Shown here: positions 11,257 through 21,036 of the stretch, one piece after another
Layout of the letters: each line of letters starts with the position of its first letter
Position numbering within the stretch: the first letter of the stretch is position 1
Assembly (NCBI GenBank): GCA_963205185.1
Contig: CAUJHZ010000030.1
Coordinates: forward strand, 1 to 64,000
Length of the DNA stretch: 64,000 nucleotides
Reading direction: 5' to 3'
Source of the DNA: Planctomycetota bacterium
GTDB lineage: Bacteria > Planctomycetota > Phycisphaerae > Phycisphaerales > UBA5793
Position numbers and translations under genes: made by a program
The notes under the pieces: model-generated
Seen by the model: only the letters and a program-made list of their open reading frames with translations
What the model was told of the DNA's origin: nothing
Databases searched by the model: none

Positions 11257-12069
11257 ATGCCGCATGCCAGTTTCCTTCCGGAAGACTACCTCGCCCAGCG
11301 GGCGGAGCGGCGCACGAGCATTCTCAGCCTCACGCTGTTCATCGTGGTGATGACGGCGGTGGTGGGGGCGTTTCTCGTCACCAATCGCCAGTGGTCGCGC
11401 GTACGAGTCGAGCAGCAGGAGATCAACATCCACTACACCGAGGCCGCCAAGCGCATCGGCGAACTCGAGGAACTCGAGCGACAGAAGCAGCAACTCGTCG
11501 AGCGGGCCGAGGTGGCTGCGGCTCTCGTCGAGCGCGTGCCGCGCTCCATCCTGCTCGCCGAACTCATCAATCGCATGCCCGACGCGGTGAGCCTGCAGGA
11601 GTTCGATCTCAAGTCTGAAAAGGAAAAGGTCAAGCGGCCGGCTCCTTCAGCGACCAAGGTGAAGTCGATCACCGGTGACAAGAACGCGCGCAAGCCGACC
11701 AAGGCCGAGGAAGCGGACGAGCGCAAGATCGAAGTGCCTTCCTACATGGTCGTGATCGAAATGGAGGGCATTGCGCCTTCGAACCAGCACGTGGCGGAGT
11801 ATCTGACCAAACTCGGCCAGTGCTCGCTGCTGCGGGACGTGGAGCTGCGCTACTCGAAGGAAACGAAGGTCGAGGAGCAGTCGGTGCGGGTGTTCCGCAT
11901 TCGCGCCGTTCTCGATCCCAGGGCTGACGCCAAGCAGTTCGAGCCTCTGAAACTCCGCCGCACCATGCGCGACCCCACGGAAAACACGCTCGAGTTCGAG
12001 CAGTTCGATCCAAGCCTCATCGAGGTTGATCTCGGCGAGGATGAGCCGAACCCCAGCGGAGGGAACTGA
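11257..12069 (+). CDS. pilN: PilN-like type IV pilus inner-membrane protein
   Basis: A 270-residue bitopic protein. A short cytoplasmic N-terminus containing ASFLPEDYLAQRAERR, where PilM would bind, leads to one transmembrane helix (about 25-47), a long coiled coil with repeated ELEELERQKQQLVERA, and a ferredoxin-like periplasmic domain (about 150-230). This order is that of the PilN/fimbrial-assembly family. A Lys/Ala-rich linker (125-155) is unusual. It lies between pilM and pilO, separated from pilO by 2 bases. Sequence identity to characterised PilN is likely low, so the symbol rests on layout and context. Confidence 0.75.
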   Translation: MPHASFLPEDYLAQRAERRTSILSLTLFIVVMTAVVGAFLVTNRQWSRVRVEQQEINIHYTEAAKRIGELEELERQKQQLVERAEVAAALVERVPRSILLAELINRMPDAVSLQEFDLKSEKEKVKRPAPSATKVKSITGDKNARKPTKAEEADERKIEVPSYMVVIEMEGIAPSNQHVAEYLTKLGQCSLLRDVELRYSKETKVEEQSVRVFRIRAVLDPRADAKQFEPLKLRRTMRDPTENTLEFEQFDPSLIEVDLGEDEPNPSGGN

Positions 12070-12071
12070 CC

Positions 12072-12635
12072 ATGCGATTCGGAGTGCGCGAAGTCCTGTT
12101 CATTCTGGTGCTGCTGGCGGTCCCGGTCGCGGCGTTCTGGTTCGTCTTCAAGCCGCGCAACGAAGACATTGCTACGGCGCGCGCGGAGATCGCCGGCAAG
12201 CGCCAGACGCTCAACAAACTCAACGAGGCCTCGACGAAGATCAAGGATCTCGGCGAGGCGATCGCCGCCGGTCAGGAAGCCATCGAAGTTATCGAGGCCA
12301 AACTCCCGGCCGAGCAAAGCGTCGATGAGGTGCTGCGCCAGGCGTCGGACATCGCCATGACGCACGCGCTGCACATCAAGACCGTGACGCCGCAGAAGAA
12401 GGTGCCGGCGTCGCAGTACATGGAGCTGCCCATCGCGTGGGAACTCTCGGGCAATTTCGACGGCTTCTACGAGTTTCTGCTCGATCTCGAGCAGTTGCCT
12501 CGCCTGACCCAAATCCGTGATCTGAACATCAAGCGGGTCGACCAGGATCCCGGCGCGATGACGGCGACGTTCACGCTGAGCATCTACTTCCAGCCTCGAA
12601 CGTCGTCCACGAAACTCGTGGAGGTCAAGCCATGA
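12072..12635 (+). CDS. pilO: PilO-like type IV pilus inner-membrane protein
   Basis: A 187-residue protein with one N-terminal transmembrane helix (about 5-26), a coiled coil (about 30-85) and a small C-terminal alpha/beta domain containing YMELPIAWELSGNFDGFYEFL and LPRLTQIRDLNIKR, which is the PilO ferredoxin-fold signature. PilO heterodimerises with PilN. The stop overlaps the start of the following gene by 4 bases (12632-12635), showing tight translational coupling. Confidence 0.8.
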   Translation: MRFGVREVLFILVLLAVPVAAFWFVFKPRNEDIATARAEIAGKRQTLNKLNEASTKIKDLGEAIAAGQEAIEVIEAKLPAEQSVDEVLRQASDIAMTHALHIKTVTPQKKVPASQYMELPIAWELSGNFDGFYEFLLDLEQLPRLTQIRDLNIKRVDQDPGAMTATFTLSIYFQPRTSSTKLVEVKP

Positions 12636-13321
12636 CGATGGAGCACTTCAACCCGCAGTCGGGGCACATTCCGGATTCGCCCGGGGGCGAGGGTCTCAAC
12701 GGCGGGTCGGTCGAGCAGATCGACCTCGTCGGTACCGCCGCCGGAAAGAAGCGCGTCAGCGACGCCACCATCGTGCTCGTGGGCACGCTGCTCGTGGGCG
12801 CCGGCATCCTCACGGGCATGCGGTGGCTGGGGACCAAGTCTTCGAGCCTCGGCGTGGACAAGGCCATCGAGAAAACCGTCAACGACTTTCTCGGCCGCAC
12901 GTCCAATGCCTCGGCCCACGCTCCCCAGGCGGCGCCGGGTCAATCCGAACTCGTGCTCGACTCGCTCACGGAGGATCGCACTGAGGCGCAGGTTTCGCTC
13001 GAATACGTCAAGAAAAACCCGTTTGTGCTTCGCCTGGCGCGTGGCCCGGCGCAGACCAGCGACGATCCGGGCATCGACATTGCCTCGCAGCGCGAACAGG
13101 CTCGGCTGGCGGAACTTCGCCGCACGCTTGAGCGCGACGCCCAGGCCATGCGCCTGAGCAGCATCATGGGCCAGCCGGGCAAGCGCGTCGCCGTGCTCAA
13201 CAACCTCGTGGTGCAGGTGGGCGACGTGGTGAATGAAACGTACACCGTCACCGACATCACGGCGTTCGAAGTGGTGCTGGCGGCTGAAGGCATGGAGTTT
13301 CGCAAGAGCCTGAAGGAATGA
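12632..13321 (+). CDS. PilP/GspC-like pilus component
   Basis: A 229-residue protein. A transmembrane helix (about 45-63) is followed by a disordered linker, and the C-terminal 60 residues contain the pattern VAVLNNLVVQVGDVVNETYT and VTDITAFEVVLAAEG. This resembles the small beta domain of PilP/GspC proteins (here named by analogy: 'own-name, lack of precursor; parameters of a gate with L-V-G-D'), which links the inner-membrane PilNO complex to the outer-membrane secretin. Position after pilO is where pilP normally sits. It is not an obvious lipoprotein, unlike proteobacterial PilP. Function is inferred from position and weak motif similarity. Confidence 0.6.
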   Translation: MTMEHFNPQSGHIPDSPGGEGLNGGSVEQIDLVGTAAGKKRVSDATIVLVGTLLVGAGILTGMRWLGTKSSSLGVDKAIEKTVNDFLGRTSNASAHAPQAAPGQSELVLDSLTEDRTEAQVSLEYVKKNPFVLRLARGPAQTSDDPGIDIASQREQARLAELRRTLERDAQAMRLSSIMGQPGKRVAVLNNLVVQVGDVVNETYTVTDITAFEVVLAAEGMEFRKSLKE

Positions 13322-13350
13322 GAGTCGCCAGCGGCGATTGAGCGCCAGCC

Positions 13351-15420
13351 ATGGGAAGATTCGATCTCGACAGTCTGCTGAGCGAACTGGGCGTCAAACG
13401 ATCTGGCGGCCAGAAGGCCTCCGCCGCCGCCACGGAAGAGCCGGGCGGCTCGCCGGATGTGCACAGCGATGAGTCGTCGCACAACGAGACTGATCCATCA
13501 GCGCCGCCCGAGAAGATGTCCTCCACCACTCCCCCCACAACTCGAGCGTTTGTGCGCAATGATCCGCGCGAGACGCCGCGCCCGCCCGACGTGGCGGGCC
13601 GGGGACTGAACGCCGAAGTGGACCCGGCGCGCGTGGCCGAAAAGGCCGACCGCCTTTCGCTGCGGCCCGACGATGCGCTCGGGTTGCTGTGGGGGCCGAC
13701 CGAGGGGCAGCGGGGCGCGGTTCGCGGGCGCGACCTCGGCGCCGAACTGCAGGCGCGCGGCGTCATCGCCGCCGATCAGTTGACCAGTCTGCGCACCGTG
13801 CTGCGCCAGAGCCCCGGCCGCACCGCCTCCGAGGTGCTCCTCGAAATGGGAGTGCCCGAGGAGCAGATCCAGCAGGTGGTGGCGCAGATCCACGGGCTCG
13901 AGTTCGCCCGGATCAATCCCGATGACGGGTTCCACAGCAGTTACTTCAATCGCCTCGGCGCCGACTTCTGCCGGCGACACGGCGTGCTGCCGCTGCGCAA
14001 GGACGGCCTGCGGCTGGTTGTCGGTACGGTCCATCCCGACGATGTGTTCGTCATCGACGAAGTCCGCCGTCTGCTGGGCGTGAGCGCGGTGCGGCAGGTG
14101 ATCGTCACCTCATCGGACATCAACCTGATCATCGAACTCCAGTCGGCCGGTGAAGAGCAGGACATCGCCGTCAACGACATCCTCGCCGATATCGACGAAG
14201 GCGACGTCGAAGTCGTCGAGAACGATCAGGAAGACGTGGACTTCGCCAAGCAGGCGGGCGAGTCTCCGGTCATCCGCTACGTCAACTTCATCATCCAGAC
14301 GGCGCTCAAGGAAGGCGCCTCGGACATTCACATCGAGCCGGCCGAGAAGAAGTTGAAGGTGCGATTCCGAATCGACGGCATCCTGTTCGACATGATGAAT
14401 CCGCCGCACAAAATGCATGCGGCGATCATCTCGCGCCTCAAGATCATGGCCAATCTGGACATCTCGGAGCGCCGCCTGCCGCAGGACGGGCGCATCCGCG
14501 CCGTCGTGGCCGGCCGCAAGCTCGACCTGCGCGTGTCCACGCTGCCGACCGTCACGGGCGAGAAGTGCGTGCTGCGTATTCTCGACGCCCGGTCGATCGC
14601 CGTGGGTCTCGAACAACTCGGATTCGACGAGACGTCGCTGCACATCTGGCGCCGGCAGATCAAGCAGCCGCACGGCATCATTCTCGTGACCGGCCCGACG
14701 GGCTCGGGCAAGACGACCACGCTCTATTCGTCGCTGCGCGAGATGGACACGAAAAAGCTGAACGTATCGACGACTGAAGACCCGGTGGAGTATCACCTCG
14801 ACGGCATCACGCAGGTGCAGATTCACGACAAGATCGGCATGTCATTCGCGGCGGCGCTGCGGAGCCTGCTGCGCCAGGATCCGGATGTGGTGATGGTCGG
14901 CGAAATCCGCGACGCCGAGACGGCGCGCATCGCCATCCAGGCGGCATTGACGGGCCACCTCGTGCTCAGCACGCTGCACACCAATGACGCTCCGAGTTCG
15001 GTCACGCGCATGATCAACATCGGCGTCGAGCCGTTTCTGATCGGCGCCGCCCTTAACGCCGTGCTCGCCCAGCGCCTCGTGCGCCGCATCTGCGACCACT
15101 GCAAGACGGCCGACGCCCTGAACGAAGAGATGCAGGAGTTCCTCATGACCCAGGGCCTGGACGCAGCACAGGTGAGCAAGGGCGCCGGCTGCGACCGCTG
15201 CCGCCAGACCGGTTATGCGGGCCGTCTGGGCATCTATGAACTGCTCGTGCTCGACGACGTGACGCGGGACGCGATCGCGCGAAGCCCGTCGGTCACCGAG
15301 TTCCGGCGCATGTGCGTCGAGCGCGGCATGGTGACGCTCCGCCAGGACGGGCTGGCCAAGGTGGTTCGCGGACAGACGACGATTGAAGAGGTGCTGCGTG
15401 TGACGGAAGCGACGATCTGA
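13351..15420 (+). CDS. pilB: Type IV pilus / type II secretion assembly ATPase (PilB/GspE)
   Basis: A 689-residue hexameric motor ATPase. A disordered N-terminal segment (1-125) precedes a GspE_N/MshEN domain (about 125-280) and the ATPase core. Core motifs are Walker A GPTGSGKTTTLYSSL (about 447-461), the Asp-box DIHIEPAE, Walker B DVVMVGEIRDAET (about 511-523) and the His box. The paired CxxC zinc site typical of PilB/GspE is present (CDHC near 579 and CDRC near 614) and is lacking in PilT-type retraction motors, so this is the extension motor. It follows the PilP-like gene by 29 bases. Confidence 0.92.
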   Translation: MGRFDLDSLLSELGVKRSGGQKASAAATEEPGGSPDVHSDESSHNETDPSAPPEKMSSTTPPTTRAFVRNDPRETPRPPDVAGRGLNAEVDPARVAEKADRLSLRPDDALGLLWGPTEGQRGAVRGRDLGAELQARGVIAADQLTSLRTVLRQSPGRTASEVLLEMGVPEEQIQQVVAQIHGLEFARINPDDGFHSSYFNRLGADFCRRHGVLPLRKDGLRLVVGTVHPDDVFVIDEVRRLLGVSAVRQVIVTSSDINLIIELQSAGEEQDIAVNDILADIDEGDVEVVENDQEDVDFAKQAGESPVIRYVNFIIQTALKEGASDIHIEPAEKKLKVRFRIDGILFDMMNPPHKMHAAIISRLKIMANLDISERRLPQDGRIRAVVAGRKLDLRVSTLPTVTGEKCVLRILDARSIAVGLEQLGFDETSLHIWRRQIKQPHGIILVTGPTGSGKTTTLYSSLREMDTKKLNVSTTEDPVEYHLDGITQVQIHDKIGMSFAAALRSLLRQDPDVVMVGEIRDAETARIAIQAALTGHLVLSTLHTNDAPSSVTRMINIGVEPFLIGAALNAVLAQRLVRRICDHCKTADALNEEMQEFLMTQGLDAAQVSKGAGCDRCRQTGYAGRLGIYELLVLDDVTRDAIARSPSVTEFRRMCVERGMVTLRQDGLAKVVRGQTTIEEVLRVTEATI

Positions 15421-15558
15421 CAAGCGGCGGGGGCGTGCGAAACTCCCCGGCCCTGAGCGTTATTGGTTATCCGGTGGCGGCATTCGGCCGATGATGCGGG
15501 CAGCGCCGCGCCGTCGCGGTTCCCCGGGCCCGTTCGATTCGATGAGGGGTGTCATTCG

Positions 15559-16614
15559 ATGGATTTCAACACGATCCTGAAGACCGCGGCCGAGCACAAT
15601 GCCTCCGATATTCACATTGTCGCGGGGCATCCGCCGCTGATGCGCGTCCATACCATCGTCACGCCGATGGATTATCCGGTCGTGACGCCCGAGTCGGCAC
15701 AGCGCATTCTCGAAGCGGTCGCCCCGCCCAACGCCATCGAGACGTTCAAGCGGCAGTCGGACGCGGACTTCTCCTACGAAGTGCCCGGCCTGTGCCGCTA
15801 TCGCGTGAATGCGCACATGCAGCGCAAGAGCGTCGCCATGGCGTTTCGCGCCATCAAGTCCAAGGTGCCGCCGCTCGAATCGCTCAACCTGCCCGATGTG
15901 ATCGGCCGGCTGACCTACCTGCCGCGCGGCCTGGTGCTCGTCACGGGCGATACGGGTTCGGGCAAATCCACCACGCTGGCCGCGATGATCCAGGCGATGA
16001 ATGAACGCTACCGCAAGCACATCATCACGCTCGAAGACCCGATCGAATACGCGTTCGAGTCGAACAAGAGCGTGATCGAGCAGCGCGAACTCGGCGCCGA
16101 CATGCCCAGTTTCGCCTCGGGGCTCAAGCACATTCTGCGTCAGGACCCGGACATCATCCTCGTCGGCGAAATGCGCGACCTGGAAACGACGGCCCTGGCC
16201 ATCACCGCGGCCGAAACCGGCCACCTCGTGCTCAGCACGCTGCACACGGTTAACGCATCGCAGACGGTCGAACGTATCGTGGACATGTATCCGGCGGATC
16301 AGCAGAACCAGATCCGTTCGATGCTCGCCAACACGCTGCAGGCCGTCGTGTCGCAGACCCTGTTCAGCCGCATCGACCAGGCCGGCATGGTGCCGGGCGT
16401 TGAGATCATGCTCTGCACGCCCGCGGTGCGGAACATCATCCGCGAGAACCGCTCGTTTGAAATCCCGAACGTGATCGAAACGAACCGCAACCTGGGCATG
16501 GTGAGCCTCGACACGTCGATCAGCGAGTTGTACTTCAACGGCATGATCAGCCGCGAAGACGCGATTGCACAGGCGGCGTATCCGGACAAACTGGACCGCG
16601 CCCTGGCGGCATGA
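15559..16614 (+). CDS. pilT: Type IV pilus twitching motility ATPase PilT
   Basis: A 351-residue retraction motor. It has the PilT opening DFNTILKTAAEHNASDIHI, Walker A VTGDTGSGKSTTL (about 129-141), Walker B PDIILVGEMRDLET (about 196-209), the HVLSTLHT-type His box (HLVLSTLHTVNAS) and the C-terminal AIRNLIRE-like motif seen here as AVRNIIREN. There is no zinc site, as expected. The ATG at 15559 has AGGGGTG 6-8 bases upstream and is preferred to the longer frame from 15463, whose N-terminus lacks homology. Retraction implies true dynamic pili (twitching or DNA uptake) rather than only secretion. Confidence 0.92.
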   Translation: MDFNTILKTAAEHNASDIHIVAGHPPLMRVHTIVTPMDYPVVTPESAQRILEAVAPPNAIETFKRQSDADFSYEVPGLCRYRVNAHMQRKSVAMAFRAIKSKVPPLESLNLPDVIGRLTYLPRGLVLVTGDTGSGKSTTLAAMIQAMNERYRKHIITLEDPIEYAFESNKSVIEQRELGADMPSFASGLKHILRQDPDIILVGEMRDLETTALAITAAETGHLVLSTLHTVNASQTVERIVDMYPADQQNQIRSMLANTLQAVVSQTLFSRIDQAGMVPGVEIMLCTPAVRNIIRENRSFEIPNVIETNRNLGMVSLDTSISELYFNGMISREDAIAQAAYPDKLDRALAA

Positions 16615-16688
16615 CAACGAGGCCCACGGCGGGCCGGAGATCGACGCGGTCGCCGCGGCCGGCGAACGTGGTGGGTGAGGAGTGAGGC

Positions 16689-17915
16689 ATGGCGCTGTAT
16701 CGGTATCAGGCTAAGGGAGGCAACGGCGAGATGCGCTCGGGCACGCTCGCCGCTGACAGCGCCATGATGGCGGCGGCGATCCTGCGCAACCAGGGCCAGC
16801 GCGTCATCAATCTCTCGCCGGTCGAGACGAACAACGTCAAGAGCTTCCGTTCGACGCTCAAGAGCCTCAACTACAGTTCGGGACCCAGCCAGAGAGACGT
16901 GCTCGATTTCACCACGCAGATGGCGGTGATGATCCGTGCAGGCATTTCCATCCGCGCGGCGCTCGAAGGCATTGCCGACCAGGTGCAGAATCCCAAGTGG
17001 CGCGAGATCCTCAAGAACGTGCGGCAGGACGTGGAGGGCGGTCGGCAGTTCTCCGAGGCCATCGCCCGCTATCCAAAGCTGTTCAGCCCGCTGTACGTGA
17101 ACATGGTTCGCGCTTCGGAAATGTCCGGTTCGTTCGCGAAGATGCTCGACCGCATCGCGGCGTACATGAGCCAGCAGCTCGAGACGCGCAAGATGGTCAT
17201 CGGCGCGATGATCTACCCGGGCATCATCGGCACCATGGCCGTGGGCGTCACGGTCTTCCTGCTCACCTTCGTGCTGCCGCGCTTTGCGATGGTCTTCAAG
17301 GGCAAGGAAGATTATCTGCCCAAGCCGACGGTCTTTCTGATGGCCGTGTCGGCGTTCATGGTGCAGTTCTGGTACGTGCTGCTCATCCTGGCGATCCTGC
17401 TGGGGGTCGGCTTCTTCGTTTTTACGCGAACGCGCGTGGGCCGCACGACCATGGACCGCGTGAAGCTGCGCGTGCCGCTGTTCAAGCGCATGTTCCGCGC
17501 GCTGTACATCAACCGCAGCCTGCACACGATGGGCGAACTGCTCAGCGCCGGCGTGCCGATGCTCGATTCGCTGGCGATCACCGGCGACATCTCGGGCAAC
17601 TCGGTTTATCGGCACCTGTGGCGCTCGGTGTATGCGTCCGTTAAGCAGGGCAAGAAGCTGGTCCAGCCGCTTCAGAAGTCCACTCTGCTGCCCCGAAGCG
17701 TCGTGCAGATGATCGCCGCCGGCGAAGAGTCTGGTAAACTCGCCGACGTTTTACAGGAAATCGCGTCCTATTACAGCAAGGTGCTGCGCGACGCGATAAA
17801 GACGGTGACGAGCATGATTGAACCGATCATGATCATTGTGATGGGTTCGATCGTCGGATTCATCGCGATGGCGATCATCCTGCCAATCTTCAAGATGTCC
17901 TCGCTCGTTAAGTAA
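16689..17915 (+). CDS. pilC: Type IV pilus platform protein PilC/GspF
   Basis: A 408-residue inner-membrane protein with the duplicated GspF domain: first copy about 70-195, containing FTTQMAVMIRAGISIRAALE, and second about 275-400, containing LHTMGELLSAGVPMLDSLAI. Three transmembrane stretches lie at roughly 170-200, 220-250 and 375-400. The N-terminal ALYRYQAKGGNGEMRSGTL is the usual PilC start. It is the platform on which PilB and PilT turn. The start is preceded by GAGGAG. Confidence 0.9.
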   Translation: MALYRYQAKGGNGEMRSGTLAADSAMMAAAILRNQGQRVINLSPVETNNVKSFRSTLKSLNYSSGPSQRDVLDFTTQMAVMIRAGISIRAALEGIADQVQNPKWREILKNVRQDVEGGRQFSEAIARYPKLFSPLYVNMVRASEMSGSFAKMLDRIAAYMSQQLETRKMVIGAMIYPGIIGTMAVGVTVFLLTFVLPRFAMVFKGKEDYLPKPTVFLMAVSAFMVQFWYVLLILAILLGVGFFVFTRTRVGRTTMDRVKLRVPLFKRMFRALYINRSLHTMGELLSAGVPMLDSLAITGDISGNSVYRHLWRSVYASVKQGKKLVQPLQKSTLLPRSVVQMIAAGEESGKLADVLQEIASYYSKVLRDAIKTVTSMIEPIMIIVMGSIVGFIAMAIILPIFKMSSLVK

Positions 17916-17948
17916 GCGAAGGGTGGAGTTTTGAGGAAGGCACGCTCC

Positions 17949-18539
17949 ATGCGCGATCGCCAGGCCATGCTCCAGTCCGGCTCACCATCACATCGACGTC
18001 CGATTCGACGCGCCGGCTTTACGCTCATGGAGACCGCGCTGGCGATCGTCATCGTCAGCACCGGCGTGCTGGCCATTCTCTACGCCCAGATGGCGTTCCA
18101 CAGGCAGAATGACTGGTCCACGCACACCTCGACGGCCACGTTCCTCGCGAATGAAATCCGCGAGATGACCGTGCGCATGCCGCCGCATGATCCGGTAACC
18201 GGTCTGGCCTACTGGGGGCCGGAACCCAATGAGCCGACCCTGGACGATTTCGACGACCTCGACGACTTCGACGGCACCGAAGGGCTGGGCACCATCTTCA
18301 GCGCCGAGGAGGAAACCGGGCCAGTGAATGCGATGCGCATGATCATCCCGGACATGGCGGGCTGGTCACAGGTCGTGCGCGTGTCGAAGGTGCCCAAGAA
18401 CAACATCAGCGGGGAAGAAGATCCCAATCTCCCCGAGGAAACATCGGTCCTTCGCATCGAAGTGAGCGTGCTCTATCAGGGGCCGCGCGATGAGGAAGCC
18501 ACGGAAGTGACCAAGATCGCGTGGATCAACGAGTATTGA
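17949..18539 (+). CDS. Type IV pseudopilin (PilV/GspI-like)
   Basis: A 196-residue protein with a prepilin leader ending in RRAGFTLMETALAIVI: Gly at -1, Phe at +1, Glu at +5 and a hydrophobic helix, all as required by prepilin peptidase. The rest has the EIREMTVRMP pattern seen in PilV/GspI-type minor pilins and an acidic DDFDDLDDFD stretch. The ATG at 17949 with AGGAAGG 8 bases upstream is chosen over the TTG at 17931. It is probably a minor pilin that primes pilus assembly. Highly variable family, so the subtype is uncertain. Confidence 0.75.
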   Translation: MRDRQAMLQSGSPSHRRPIRRAGFTLMETALAIVIVSTGVLAILYAQMAFHRQNDWSTHTSTATFLANEIREMTVRMPPHDPVTGLAYWGPEPNEPTLDDFDDLDDFDGTEGLGTIFSAEEETGPVNAMRMIIPDMAGWSQVVRVSKVPKNNISGEEDPNLPEETSVLRIEVSVLYQGPRDEEATEVTKIAWINEY

Positions 18540-18582
18540 GCCGGCGGCAAGTGAACGGGTGCGGTGGTGAAACGGAGCGGCC

Positions 18583-21036
18583 ATGAGCAGGCGGAGTGAT
18601 TGCAATCGAGGGGGGACGCTGGGCGCAACGGGATGGGAATCCCGCCGGTTGCCTGCCGCGCCACGCCGCCGCGCTCGACGCAGCCGGCGCGGCGTCGCTT
18701 CCGTGCTGTCGATGATGTTCCTGGTGATCTTCGGTTCGCTGGCCGCGGTCATGGCGGTCGTCGCGCAGGGCAACGTGCGCACCGCGCATTCTCATCTTCA
18801 GGTCAACAAGGCCATGAGCGCCGCAGAGACCGGGCTGAGTTTCGCCGCTCGCCGCCTCACCGAGGCCGCCCAGCGTTTCGTCGTCGAAAAGGGTCTGGTC
18901 ACCGACGAGTTCGGCGAGAGACTCTGGAACGGCACATGGGAAGCGAGCGATGGCGAGGTCACCATCCTCGATCCCGAAGGCTTCGTGGAAGGCGAACCGG
19001 CCACCAGCCTGGCGACGGCGGTCCTCAATGCGCACGCCGCCGATGAGCACAATCTGATCATCGATCCGGGCGACGAACTGCTGCCCGATCTCGACGAGTT
19101 CGGCAAACTCGTCGTTCAGCCGATCGCCGTCACCTCCGAAGAAGCCGCCGCGTACTTCCGTCTCAGTTACGAGCCGCTTGCAGACGGCCGCTTCGTGCGC
19201 GTGATCAGCGTGGGCTGCGATGGATCGCTGACGCGAACGCTGCAGATGGATTTCCAGATCGTCAAGCGCCTGGACGCGGCGATCATTTCGCCCAACCGCA
19301 TCATGATCGGCAAGAACGTCCACATCGACGGGCCGATCGGCACCCGCTTCGGCGAAGATCCCGAGGATCTGGAAGAGCCGCTCGGGCATCCGATGGTGAT
19401 GAAGTCCGACTTCCGCCACCTCGATGAAGAACTCGACGGCCGAATCGAGGCGCTCATCGCACAGATCGGTCTGCACGATGTCAACGGCGACAACCGCCTG
19501 CGACCCGGCCACCCCACCGAGCAGGATGGCCTGACTGAGCCGTACATGATCGACGCCAACGACGATGGCTACGTCGATGACTACGACCTCTGGCTCGACT
19601 TCTTCGACTCGAATGAAGATGCTCTGATCGTGTGGGACGCTGATCTCGCCTATGCGGCCGGTCGCGGAACCATGGACGAAGAGTTTGCCGGCGTCGATGA
19701 TGACCTCGCCACCATGATCGACGGACTGAATCCCGATCGAAACGGCGACGGCGAGATCAATGAGGACGACACCGTTCTGGGCTACATGGACGGCGTGATC
19801 GACACGCTCGATGGCTACGCCAAGGTGAATGGCAACCTGCTCTTCAAGGCGAGCAAGGAGTCGTGGGAGGGCGCCCAGGGCGGGCAGCCGTGGCAGAACT
19901 TCGTGAACGGCCCGGTCGAAGCCGAGATCGAGTATTCCTCGACCGAATTCGAAGTGCCGGACACGCGCCTGTATGACCTGAGCATCACCGACTTCACCAA
20001 CGCGCAGAACGCGCTCAAGGACGTCACCATCGGCAGCGGTTCGTTCGACGACCAGCTGGAAGCGCAACTGGGCGGTGATCCTGCGTCGCACGTGTGGTCC
20101 GACCATCCCACCGAGCCGGACTACCTGCGGCCGGACCTGGGAATCTGGGAGCAGATGCCGCTCGGCTCGCCGGGGTATTACGACTGGTACCAGCGCCCGA
20201 TCTACAAGAACATGACGTTCGTGAACGTCGCGATCCCGCAGGGCAACAACGGCCTGTTCATCAACTGCACGTTCATCGGCGCGGTCTACGTGCAGACCTA
20301 CAGCGACAACACGCACCACAACTGGAACTTCCTGGGCATCAAGGAACTCGTAGAAGGCAACTACGTGGACAAGTACGACTACGAGTCATGGGAGCCGGTG
20401 CTCGAGATCAGCGGCAGCCCGGTGTATGACACCAAGCCGTTCTCGAACAACATCCGCTTCCACAGTTGCGCGTTCATCGGCTCGGTCGTGTCCGACCCGG
20501 CCGGCGACCTGACGCACGTGCGCAATAAGATCCAGTTCACCGGCTCGACGCACTTCTCGCTGGACGCGGAGGACATTCAGGAAAGTAACCTGACCACCGA
20601 AGAGAAAGAACTCGCGACCGAGAAGTTCCTCGAGAGTTACGAGCAGTTGCGCCGCAGTTCGCTGCTGTTGCCGAACTTCTCCGTTGACGTGGGCAGTTTC
20701 GAGAATGCGGCCGAAGTGGTCGAGATGCAGGGCACCATCGTGGCCGGCGTGCTGGACGTGCGCGGCCGGGCGAACATCGTCGGCGCGCTGCTCATGACCT
20801 TCAAGCCCGAGCCGGGCGAGGGCCCGCTCTACTACGGCGGCACCGCCTCGGCGTTCAACACGACTCTGGGCTACTTCAGTCCGGAAGACGGCGACGGCGA
20901 AGGCGGCGAGCCGCTCAACGGGTTCGGCAATATCACCCTCCGCTACGACGCGGACATCCCCATGCCCGACGGCATCAAGGCGCCGATCAAAGCGGTGCCG
21001 GTGGCGGGCACGTACGTGGAAGGAGCGACGCCATGA
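18583..21036 (+). CDS. Large PilX-like pilus-associated protein with calcium-binding loops
   Basis: An 817-residue protein. A basic N-terminus leads to a hydrophobic helix (about 37-62, VASVLSMMFLVIFGSLAAV) followed by NKAMSAAETGLSFAARRL, the PilX N-terminal pattern. Residues about 299-396 contain three dockerin/EF-hand-like loops: DVNGDNRLRPGH, DANDDGYVDDYD and DRNGDGEINEDD. The C-terminal half (430-800) is beta-rich with no recognised family. It overlaps the following pseudopilin gene by 4 bases. By position and N-terminus it probably joins a minor-pilin tip complex, and calcium could control its fold, as it does in PilY1; that link is inference. Confidence 0.65.
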   Translation: MSRRSDCNRGGTLGATGWESRRLPAAPRRRARRSRRGVASVLSMMFLVIFGSLAAVMAVVAQGNVRTAHSHLQVNKAMSAAETGLSFAARRLTEAAQRFVVEKGLVTDEFGERLWNGTWEASDGEVTILDPEGFVEGEPATSLATAVLNAHAADEHNLIIDPGDELLPDLDEFGKLVVQPIAVTSEEAAAYFRLSYEPLADGRFVRVISVGCDGSLTRTLQMDFQIVKRLDAAIISPNRIMIGKNVHIDGPIGTRFGEDPEDLEEPLGHPMVMKSDFRHLDEELDGRIEALIAQIGLHDVNGDNRLRPGHPTEQDGLTEPYMIDANDDGYVDDYDLWLDFFDSNEDALIVWDADLAYAAGRGTMDEEFAGVDDDLATMIDGLNPDRNGDGEINEDDTVLGYMDGVIDTLDGYAKVNGNLLFKASKESWEGAQGGQPWQNFVNGPVEAEIEYSSTEFEVPDTRLYDLSITDFTNAQNALKDVTIGSGSFDDQLEAQLGGDPASHVWSDHPTEPDYLRPDLGIWEQMPLGSPGYYDWYQRPIYKNMTFVNVAIPQGNNGLFINCTFIGAVYVQTYSDNTHHNWNFLGIKELVEGNYVDKYDYESWEPVLEISGSPVYDTKPFSNNIRFHSCAFIGSVVSDPAGDLTHVRNKIQFTGSTHFSLDAEDIQESNLTTEEKELATEKFLESYEQLRRSSLLLPNFSVDVGSFENAAEVVEMQGTIVAGVLDVRGRANIVGALLMTFKPEPGEGPLYYGGTASAFNTTLGYFSPEDGDGEGGEPLNGFGNITLRYDADIPMPDGIKAPIKAVPVAGTYVEGATP

